DNA of 5,626 nucleotides from Propionibacteriales bacterium (GTDB lineage Bacteria; Actinomycetota; Actinomycetes; Propionibacteriales; Propionibacteriaceae), in assembly GCA_017882655.1 (NCBI GenBank), contig JADGPB010000184.1:1-5626 (forward strand). Reading direction: 5' to 3'. Below, piece by piece: positions 1-5,626 of the stretch. A program made the position numbers and the translations under genes. The first letter of the stretch is position 1. Every line of letters starts with the position of its first letter. The notes beneath the pieces were generated by a model that had not been told where the DNA came from, did no database searches, and saw only the letters and a program-made list of their open reading frames with translations.

Positions 1-1
1 G

Positions 2-1804
2 GAGCGACGGCTGCCCGTCGGCGCGCCGAAGGGCAGGTTGCGGTTCGCCCTGATCGCGCTCGCCCTGATCGCCACGCTGCTCGCTGCCCGCGCCATCGTG
101 GTGCAGGGACTCGACAGCGCGGCCAACGCCGCGAAGGCCGCCGCGCTCATGAGCGTCTCGCGCACGATCGTCCCGAACCGGGGCACGATCACCGACCGGT
201 ACGGCGAGGTGCTGGCCTCGAGCCAGCCAGCGGTCACCGTCATCGCGGACCCCACGCAGATCGCCACCAACGGCAAGCTCGCCTCGGCGATGACCGCCAA
301 GGACAAGCAGAAGGCCGCAGGGGCGGCGAGCGCGATCGCCGACGTGATCGTGCAGTACCTCGGCGGGGACCACGACGCGTTCGTCACCCTCCTCACCAAG
401 TCCGACACCAAGTACGTGGTCATCGCGAAGAAGGTCCAGGCGTACACGTACCTGCAGATCGCCGACAGGCTCACGGCTCTCGGGTACGTCGGGCTGTACC
501 GGGAGACGGCAGCGGTGCGTACGTACCCGAACGGGACGCTCGCCTCCAACGTGCTCGGCTTCGTCCGCGACAGCGACGACGGTGTCGGTCAGGTCGGCGC
601 GGGTGGCCTCGAGTACGGCTACAACCTGCAGCTGGCCGGCGCCGAGGGGTCCGAGGTGTACGAGACTTCGCCGAACGGCAAGATCCCGACCGGCCAGAAC
701 GTGCTGGTGCCGGCGCAGGACGGTGTCACGTACACGCTGACGCTCGATGCGGGCCTGCAGTACATGGTCGAGAGCCGGCTCCAGGAGACCGTCGACCAGG
801 CGAAGGCCACGTCGGGCACCGCGATCGTCATGAACGTGAAGACGGGCGAGCTGCTCGCGATGGCGAACTACCCGTCGTTCGACTCGAACTCTCCGGGGAC
901 GGCCTCTGCCGCGAACCTCGGCAACCGGGCGATCACCGACGCGTACGAGCCGGGCTCGGTGCAGAAGGTCCTCACGATGGCCGCGCTGACCGACTCCGGT
1001 GTCATCACGCCCGACACCAGGGTCGTCGTACCCAGCCAGGTGATCTCAGGCGGCAAGCCGATCAAGGACGCATTCACTCACAACACGATCAAACTCACGG
1101 CGCGTGGCGTCGTGGCGAACTCCTCGAACATCGGGACCGTGCTTCTGACCCGACAGATGGACAAGACCAAGCTCGTGGAGTACCTGCGCTCGTTCGGGCT
1201 CGGGTCGACCACTGGTCTCGGCCTGCCCGGCGAGGCATCGGGTTCGGTGCCGTCCACGTCGCTGGCCGACAACACGCGGGACCAGATCGCGTTCGGACAA
1301 GGCCTGTCGGTGACGGCCATCCAGGAAGCCGCTGCGGTCGCGGGCATCGTCAACGGCGGCATCTACAACAGTCCGACGATCATCAGGTCCGCCGTGACAG
1401 GAGATGGCAAGGCCGTCCCCGTGCCGGTGTCGACGTCGAAGCGCATCATCTCCGAGGCCTCGTCGGCCATGGTGCTCGACATGATGGAGTCGGTCGTGGC
1501 CAGCAAGGTCGGCGTGTCACGGTTCCCGATCGAGGGCTACCGGACGGCGGACAAGTCCGGCACCGCGGAGCGGATCGACCCGACCTGCAAGTGCTACAAC
1601 GGCTACGTCGCCTCGTTCGTGGGCGTCGCGCCGGTGGAGGACCCGTCGATCCTCGTCTACATCGTCGTCGACCAGCCGAAGGGCGCGTTCCAGGGCTCTC
1701 AGGTGGCCGCCCCCGCGTACAAGGACATCATGAGGATCGCGCTCCAGCGGTACGGCGTGCTCCCGAGCCCGACGCCCGCGCCGGTCAAGCCCATCGAGTG
1801 GTGA
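2..1804 (+). CDS. ftsI: Class B penicillin-binding protein, septal transpeptidase FtsI (PBP3), 5' end missing
   Basis: FtsI is the membrane-anchored D,D-transpeptidase that cross-links septal peptidoglycan outside the membrane as part of the divisome. The frame is open to the left edge, so residue 1 here is the codon at nt 2; 600 residues are visible. A basic stretch (RR, K, R) precedes a hydrophobic anchor at about residues 15-31. The TTG at nt 38 would start inside this anchor and drop the basic flank, so the true start is probably upstream of the window. Next comes the class B dimerisation motif RGTITDRYGEVLA (from R60). The transpeptidase domain has all three active-site motifs: SVQK (nucleophile S319, K322), SSN (374-376) and KSGTAE (K518), where KSG replaces the usual KTG. 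Two cysteines (C529, C531) follow as CKC. The protein ends in a short Pro-rich tail with no PASTA domain. murE follows 45 nt downstream. The family call is very secure; the ftsI (pbpB) name rests on the motifs plus dcw context. Confidence 0.95.
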   Translation, partial: ERRLPVGAPKGRLRFALIALALIATLLAARAIVVQGLDSAANAAKAAALMSVSRTIVPNRGTITDRYGEVLASSQPAVTVIADPTQIATNGKLASAMTAKDKQKAAGAASAIADVIVQYLGGDHDAFVTLLTKSDTKYVVIAKKVQAYTYLQIADRLTALGYVGLYRETAAVRTYPNGTLASNVLGFVRDSDDGVGQVGAGGLEYGYNLQLAGAEGSEVYETSPNGKIPTGQNVLVPAQDGVTYTLTLDAGLQYMVESRLQETVDQAKATSGTAIVMNVKTGELLAMANYPSFDSNSPGTASAANLGNRAITDAYEPGSVQKVLTMAALTDSGVITPDTRVVVPSQVISGGKPIKDAFTHNTIKLTARGVVANSSNIGTVLLTRQMDKTKLVEYLRSFGLGSTTGLGLPGEASGSVPSTSLADNTRDQIAFGQGLSVTAIQEAAAVAGIVNGGIYNSPTIIRSAVTGDGKAVPVPVSTSKRIISEASSAMVLDMMESVVASKVGVSRFPIEGYRTADKSGTAERIDPTCKCYNGYVASFVGVAPVEDPSILVYIVVDQPKGAFQGSQVAAPAYKDIMRIALQRYGVLPSPTPAPVKPIEW

Positions 1805-1827
1805 GCCGCCTCCGATGAGGAACCGGC
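1805..1827 (+). other. Imperfect stem-loop directly after the ftsI stop codon
   Basis: GCCG (1805-1808) pairs with CGGC (1824-1827), and CCTC (1809-1812) pairs with GAGG (1817-1820) around a CGAT loop. A 3-nt bulge (AAC, 1821-1823) lies on the 3' side. No T-run follows, so this does not look like a standard intrinsic terminator. It may slow polymerase, protect an mRNA 3' end, or be chance in GC-rich DNA. The pairing is seen directly; any role is inference. Confidence 0.35.
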
Positions 1828-1836
1828 AGCTACGGG

Positions 1837-1842
1837 TAGCGT
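1837..1842 (+). promoter_or_regulatory. Candidate -10 element (TAGCGT) for a leaderless murE transcript
   Basis: TAGCGT fits the actinobacterial -10 pattern TANNNT. With usual spacing, transcription would start at about nt 1849-1850, which coincides with the GTG at 1850. That would give a leaderless mRNA, a common arrangement in actinobacteria. The lack of a Shine-Dalgarno sequence at a suitable distance from either GTG (1841 or 1850) is in keeping with this. There is no good -35 box: the best is ATGAGG at 1815-1820, with 16 nt spacing and three matches to TTGACA. This is a motif match only. Confidence 0.4.
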
Positions 1843-1849
1843 GGCGACC

Positions 1850-3403
1850 GTGACCGCCTTTGAACAGGCTGCCCCGCCTGTACGACCCGTGCAGCCGCAT
1901 GGTGCCGACCTGGCCGACCTCGCGCCGGGCGCACCATCCGTGCTGGTCACTGGCGTGTCGATGTCGTCGCTTGCGGTGTGCGCCGGCGACCTGTACGTGG
2001 GGTTGCAGGGCGCGACGACCCACGGCGCGAAGTACGCGGCCGCGGCAGTCGGCGCGGGAGCCGTTGCGGTAGTCACCGACGAGGCGGGTGCGGCGCTGAC
2101 GGGCGACGTCGGCGTACCAGTGGTCGTCGTCGCCGATCCGCGACAGGCGATCGGCGTGTGGGCTGCCGAGGTGTACGGCCACCCCGCGAGCCGGATGCAG
2201 ACGTACGGGATCACGGGCACCAACGGCAAGACGACGACCATGTACCTGCTGGCGTCCGCACTCGCAGCCGCCGGCCGGACCGTGGCCACGATCGGTACGA
2301 TCGGGGCCCGCGTGGGCGCCGAGGCCATCACGATGAGCCGGACCACCGTCACGACGCCCGAGTCGCCGGATCTCCAAGCATTGCTTGCGGTGATGGTGGA
2401 GCGCGGTGCGGACACCGTCGTCATGGAGGTCTCCAGCCACGCCCTCGCGATGCATCGCGTCGATGCCGTGACGTTCGACGTGGCCGGGTTCACCAACCTC
2501 GGCTGGGACCACCGCGACTTCCACCCGACGCAGGAGGACTACTTCGAGGCCAAAGCCCGTCTGTTCCTGTCCGGCCAAGCGCGGTCCGCGGTCGTCGCGA
2601 CCGACGACGACTGGGGCCGAACGCTTGCAGCTCGGGTCCGTGCAGCCGGGATGCCGCTGCTGACGACCGGCGACGATGGGGATGTCAGGGCCACGTCGGT
2701 GGTACCGCTCGCAGGCGGAAGCCAACGTGTCACGATCGACCTCGCTGACCGCCGGCTCGACGTGGTGCTGAGCCTTCCGGGCAGCCACAACGTCCGCAAC
2801 CTCGTGACGGCCGTGGCGATGCTTCAGGCCGCTGGTGTCGTCCTCGAGGACGCGATCGGTGGGTTCGCCGACGTCACCATTCCCGGGCGGCTCGAGCGCG
2901 TCGACCTCGGCGCTGACGCTCCTGACGTGTACGTGGACTTCGCCCACACGCCGGAGGCTGTCGCGGCGGCACTATCCGCGCTCAACGACCGCAGGATGGT
3001 GTGCGTGCTGGGCTGCGGCGGTGACCGCGACCACTTCAAGCGAGGTCCGATGGGTGCGGTGGCCGTCCAGGGCTGCGACCTCCTCGTCGTGACAGACGAC
3101 AATCCCCGTACCGAGGATCCTGCGGCCATCCGCGACGCAATCCTCGAGGGCGCGCGACACGCCCGAGACACTGCTGCGCCCGACAGCCGTGCGGTTCGGT
3201 GCGAGATCGTCGACGGTGGCGACCGGCGAAGTGCCATCCGGCGTGCCCTGGAAGGGGCCCGTCACGGCGATGTCGTGGCCGTACTCGGCAAGGGTCACGA
3301 GCACGGTCAGGAGATGCGGGGTAGCGTGACGGCGTTCAATGACACCGACGTGGTCCGCGAGGAGTGGGCCCGGCTGCGACAAGGAGTGCGTACGTGGAGC
3401 TGA
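1850..3403 (+). CDS. murE: UDP-N-acetylmuramoyl-dipeptide:2,6-diaminopimelate ligase MurE
   Basis: MurE is a cytoplasmic ATP-dependent Mur ligase that adds the third stem-peptide residue to UDP-MurNAc-L-Ala-D-Glu. From GTG 1850 it has 517 residues, a usual length. The ATP-binding loop is TGTNGKTTT (122-130, K127). The central domain has EVSSHALAMHRVD, then FTNLGWDHRDFH (from F214), and DYFEAKARLF with the lysine (K235) expected to be carbamylated. The C-terminal domain has GGDRDHFKRGPMG and DNPR (417-420), the signature for diaminopimelate rather than lysine; meso and LL forms cannot be told apart. The N-terminal nucleotide-binding domain lacks the DSR motif and reads SSL (39-41). The start could instead be GTG 1841, three codons upstream; 1850 is preferred because neither has a ribosome binding site and the candidate -10 element places a transcript start there. 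The 3' end overlaps murF by 10 nt. Confidence 0.96.
   Translation: MTAFEQAAPPVRPVQPHGADLADLAPGAPSVLVTGVSMSSLAVCAGDLYVGLQGATTHGAKYAAAAVGAGAVAVVTDEAGAALTGDVGVPVVVVADPRQAIGVWAAEVYGHPASRMQTYGITGTNGKTTTMYLLASALAAAGRTVATIGTIGARVGAEAITMSRTTVTTPESPDLQALLAVMVERGADTVVMEVSSHALAMHRVDAVTFDVAGFTNLGWDHRDFHPTQEDYFEAKARLFLSGQARSAVVATDDDWGRTLAARVRAAGMPLLTTGDDGDVRATSVVPLAGGSQRVTIDLADRRLDVVLSLPGSHNVRNLVTAVAMLQAAGVVLEDAIGGFADVTIPGRLERVDLGADAPDVYVDFAHTPEAVAAALSALNDRRMVCVLGCGGDRDHFKRGPMGAVAVQGCDLLVVTDDNPRTEDPAAIRDAILEGARHARDTAAPDSRAVRCEIVDGGDRRSAIRRALEGARHGDVVAVLGKGHEHGQEMRGSVTAFNDTDVVREEWARLRQGVRTWS
3381..3386 (+). promoter_or_regulatory. Ribosome binding site of murF
   Basis: AAGGAG lies inside the last codons of murE, 7 nt before GTG 3394. 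It decides the murF start in favour of 3394 over the in-frame GTG at 3364, which lies deeper within murE. Confidence 0.8.
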
Positions 3404-4812
3404 CGCCTCTGGCAGCCATCGCTCGGTCCGTCTCGGGAACTCTCGGTACGGATGACGCGCAGGCCCTCATCGGGCCCGATGTCGTCATCGACTCGCGGCT
3501 CGCGACCCCCGGCTCGCTCTTCGTCGCGCTGCCCGGTGAACGTACCGACGGGCATGACTTCGTGGCTGCTGCGGCTGCTGCTGGCGCTACCGCGGCCATC
3601 GTCGGCCACACGACTGGTGCGCCTCTTGCCGAGATCGTCGTCGACGACCCGCTCATTGCCCTCGCTGACCTGGCCCGCGTCCAGGTGGCCGCAGCGCGCG
3701 AGCGCGGTCTCCGCGTCGCCGCGATCACCGGGTCGGCCGGGAAGACCAGCACCAAGGACCTTCTCGCCCAGGTGCTCGAGGCCGCAGGTGAGACCGTGGC
3801 CCCTCGCGGGTCGTTCAACAACGAGATCGGTACGCCGCTGACCGCGCTCAAGGTCGCCTCGCAGACCCGGTTCCTCGTCGCTGAGATGGGTGCACGCGGG
3901 CCGGGACACATCACGAGCCTCACGGGGATCGTCCCGCCGGACGTCGGTGTCGTGTGCAACGTCGGTACGGCGCATCTGGGCGAGTTCGGCTCCGTCGAGG
4001 CGATCGCGGAGGCGAAGGGTGAGCTCGTCCAGGCCGTACCGGCGACAGGGTGGGCCGTCCTCAACGCCGACGACGAGCGGGTGCGGGCCATGGCGGCGAG
4101 CACGCCCGCGCAGGTGCTTCTCGTGTCCGCCGCCGGAGATCCGGGCGGGGACCACGCAGTCTGGGCAGAGCACGTACGACCGGACAACGCGGAGCGGTAC
4201 GGCTTCGTCCTGCACGCGAGCGGTCAGGCGCCCCGACCGGTGCGGCTGAAGGTCACGGGCCTCCACATGGTCGGCAACGCCGTGTGCGCCGCGGGAGCGG
4301 CCGTCGCGCTGGGCCTGCCGCTGGACGTGATCGCCGGGGCGCTGTCCACAGCGACGCCGCGTTCGCCGTGGCGCATGGAGGTGCGCGACCGATCCGACGG
4401 CGTGACGATCGTCAACGACGCGTACAACGCCAACCCTGACTCGACGCGAGCGGCGCTCGACACGGCCGCGCGGATGGTGGCGACCAGGCAGGGGACAACA
4501 CCGGGCGCCAAGCTCTTCGTGGTGCTCGGCGACATGCTCGAGCTCGGTGAGGACACCGCCAGCGAGCACGCGAGCATCGGCCGTTACGCTGCCGCCTCGG
4601 GAGCTGTGCTCGTGCTGGCAGTAGGTGCGCAGGCGCAGAACCTCGTCTCGGGGGCTGCGGCCGGGGGCGTGGATGCGTTGCGCCTCACCCACAAGTCCGA
4701 GGCTCTGGCCGAGCTGGCCGGGCTGCGTCGCGGCGACGTCGTCCTCGTCAAGGCCTCCCGCGGCGTCGGCCTGGAGACGGTCGCCGCCGACCTGCTGGGA
4801 GCACCATGCTGA
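3394..4812 (+). CDS. murF: UDP-N-acetylmuramoyl-tripeptide--D-alanyl-D-alanine ligase MurF
   Basis: MurF is the cytoplasmic ATP-dependent ligase that adds D-Ala-D-Ala to UDP-MurNAc-tripeptide, the last soluble step before MraY. From GTG 3394 it has 472 residues, a normal length. The N-terminal domain carries an intact DSR motif (DSRLATPGSLFVALPGE) and GHDF. The ATP-binding loop is TGSAGKTSTK (112-121, K117). The central domain has EMGARGPGHI (E164), NVGTAHLGEFGS (from N189) and EAKGEL, whose lysine (K208) is expected to be carbamylated. The C-terminal domain has NDAYNANPDS (from N341) and LGDMLELG. All are MurF hallmarks and separate it from MurC, MurD and MurE. The start is set by AAGGAG 7 nt upstream. 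The gene overlaps murE by 10 nt and mraY by 7 nt in different frames, which suggests translational coupling and one transcript. I see no missing key residue. Confidence 0.97.
   Translation: MELTPLAAIARSVSGTLGTDDAQALIGPDVVIDSRLATPGSLFVALPGERTDGHDFVAAAAAAGATAAIVGHTTGAPLAEIVVDDPLIALADLARVQVAAARERGLRVAAITGSAGKTSTKDLLAQVLEAAGETVAPRGSFNNEIGTPLTALKVASQTRFLVAEMGARGPGHITSLTGIVPPDVGVVCNVGTAHLGEFGSVEAIAEAKGELVQAVPATGWAVLNADDERVRAMAASTPAQVLLVSAAGDPGGDHAVWAEHVRPDNAERYGFVLHASGQAPRPVRLKVTGLHMVGNAVCAAGAAVALGLPLDVIAGALSTATPRSPWRMEVRDRSDGVTIVNDAYNANPDSTRAALDTAARMVATRQGTTPGAKLFVVLGDMLELGEDTASEHASIGRYAAASGAVLVLAVGAQAQNLVSGAAAGGVDALRLTHKSEALAELAGLRRGDVVLVKASRGVGLETVAADLLGAPC
4797..4801 (+). promoter_or_regulatory. 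Ribosome binding site of mraY
   Basis: GGGAG ends 4 nt before ATG 4806, inside the last codons of murF. The spacing is short but workable. Together with the 7-nt overlap it may support coupled initiation by ribosomes finishing murF. Confidence 0.55.
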
Positions 4813-5626
4813 GCATCCTCACCGCCGGTGCGATCGCGATGACGATCACCCTGTTCGGCACCCGCTTCCTCATACAGTTCCTGTCACGACGCGGGTACGG
4901 GCAGTTCATCCGCGACGACGGTCCCACCGAGCACCACACCAAGCGCGGCACGCCGACGATGGGCGGCGTCATCCTCATCGTCGCGGTCGTCCTCGGCTAC
5001 TTCGGTTCGCACCTCATCTTCTGGCGTCCGGTGTCAGCGTCGGGTCTGCTTGCTCTGTTCCTGTTCGTCGGTCTCGGCTGCGTCGGCTTCCTCGACGACT
5101 GGACCAAGATCCGCAGGGCGCGCTCGCTGGGCCTCAACGCCAAGTGGAAGCTCATCCTCCAGGGCGTCATCGCTGTCGCCTTCGCCGTACTCAGCTTGAT
5201 GTTTCCCGACCACCGAGGCGTGACCCCCGCGTCCAGCGCGGTGTCGTTCCTGCGTGACATCCCCGGGCTGGCCCTGCCCGCGGTCGTGGCGGTGGTCTGG
5301 ATGATGTTCATCATCGCGTCGTTCAGCAACGGGGCGAACCTCACCGACGGCCTCGACGGTCTGCTCTCAGGCGTGGCGACGCTGGTGTTCGTCGCGTACG
5401 TGATCCTCAACGTCTGGCAGTCGGGTCAGTGGTGTGGCCGGGCGTCGACGATCGGCCCGCGCTGCTACGAGGTACGCAACCCGTCCGACCTGGCGCTGTT
5501 CGCGATCGCGATCGCCGGCGCCCTGTTCGGCTTCCTCTGGTGGAACGCGAACCCGGCCAGGATCTTCATGGGCGACACCGGATCCCTCGCGATCGGCGGC
5601 GCGGTGGCGGCACTCGCGATCATGTC
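4806..5626 (+). CDS. mraY: Phospho-N-acetylmuramoyl-pentapeptide-transferase MraY, 3' end missing
   Basis: MraY is a polytopic inner-membrane enzyme that transfers phospho-MurNAc-pentapeptide from UDP to undecaprenyl phosphate, making lipid I. From ATG 4806 the frame is open to the right edge: 273 residues and two extra bases, against about 360 for the family, so roughly the last quarter is absent. The first hydrophobic segment starts at once (about residues 2-25). Signature blocks are GPTEHHTKRGTPTMGG (39-54), DDWTK (D97, D98, K101; the Mg-binding aspartate pair), NLTDGLDGL (178-186) and FMGDTGS (254-260, with D257 matching the conserved metal-binding Asp). Several hydrophobic segments lie between these blocks. 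A loop at about 205-227 holds two cysteines (C210, C220), in a position where I recall similar loops in other actinobacterial MraY proteins. The start is supported by GGGAG just upstream and by the overlap with murF. Family assignment is secure; WecA-type homologues lack the HHTKRGTPTMGG block. Confidence 0.96.
   Translation, partial: MLSILTAGAIAMTITLFGTRFLIQFLSRRGYGQFIRDDGPTEHHTKRGTPTMGGVILIVAVVLGYFGSHLIFWRPVSASGLLALFLFVGLGCVGFLDDWTKIRRARSLGLNAKWKLILQGVIAVAFAVLSLMFPDHRGVTPASSAVSFLRDIPGLALPAVVAVVWMMFIIASFSNGANLTDGLDGLLSGVATLVFVAYVILNVWQSGQWCGRASTIGPRCYEVRNPSDLALFAIAIAGALFGFLWWNANPARIFMGDTGSLAIGGAVAALAIM

Noticed and set aside
38..40. TTG at nt 38 as the ftsI start
   Set aside because: The frame stays open upstream to the window edge, and the codons before it encode the basic flank expected in front of a membrane anchor. 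The protein most likely begins outside the window.
1517..2947. A 476-codon open frame on the - strand across the ftsI-murE junction
   Set aside because: It lies opposite two well-supported genes. Its translation is rich in Arg, Gly and His with no recognisable domain, and long antisense frames are expected in high-GC coding DNA with few stop codons.
3319..3328. Second copy of GGGTAGCGTG (also at 1834-1843), resembling the candidate murE -10 region
   Set aside because: It lies within murE codons for the conserved C-terminal part, about 70 nt before murF, with no matching start codon. A 10-nt match in GC-rich DNA is probably chance.
3564..3590. GCTGCTGCGGCTGCT-like short tandem repeat in murF
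   Set aside because: It encodes a run of alanines in a helix of the N-terminal domain that is Ala-rich in MurF proteins generally; not a separate repeat element.
3307..4692. A 461-codon open frame on the - strand opposite murF
   Set aside because: Same pattern: Arg/His-rich, low-information translation opposite a complete conserved gene, with no sign of its own ribosome binding site or family motifs.
4625..5257. A 210-codon + strand frame spanning the murF-mraY junction
   Set aside because: It is a shifted reading of the two real genes; the translation is Arg/Pro/His-rich, while the correct frames carry the MurF and MraY motifs.

Overview
The window is a stretch of a division and cell wall (dcw) gene cluster from a high-GC Gram-positive bacterium, almost certainly an actinobacterium. 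Four genes lie head to tail on the + strand and fill nearly all of it: the 3' part of ftsI (class B penicillin-binding protein), complete murE, complete murF, and the 5' part of mraY. The order ftsI-murE-murF-mraY is the classic dcw order. The strong G/C bias at third codon positions, the GTG starts and details of the proteins (a CxC pair after the KSG motif of FtsI, a cysteine-bearing loop in MraY) point to Actinobacteria. I cannot name a genus from this sequence.

Layout: nt 2-1804 ftsI, open at the left edge; nt 1805-1849 a short spacer with an imperfect hairpin and a candidate -10 element; nt 1850-3403 murE; nt 3394-4812 murF, overlapping murE by 10 nt; nt 4806-5626 mraY, overlapping murF by 7 nt and running off the right edge. 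No gap exceeds 50 nt. I saw no RNA gene, mobile element, CRISPR array or attachment site.

How the genes work together: MurE adds diaminopimelate to UDP-MurNAc-dipeptide (its DNPR motif indicates diaminopimelate rather than lysine). MurF adds D-Ala-D-Ala to give UDP-MurNAc-pentapeptide. MraY moves the phospho-MurNAc-pentapeptide to undecaprenyl phosphate at the inner face of the membrane, forming lipid I. FtsI is the septal transpeptidase that later cross-links the finished peptidoglycan outside the membrane. The overlaps suggest that murE, murF and mraY are translationally coupled. The ftsI-murE spacer may carry an extra promoter.

This is a conserved housekeeping region and I found no evidence of an undescribed system. 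The points worth a second look are small: the spacer structures, a degenerate N-terminal motif and an unusual central motif in MurE, and active-site details of FtsI.
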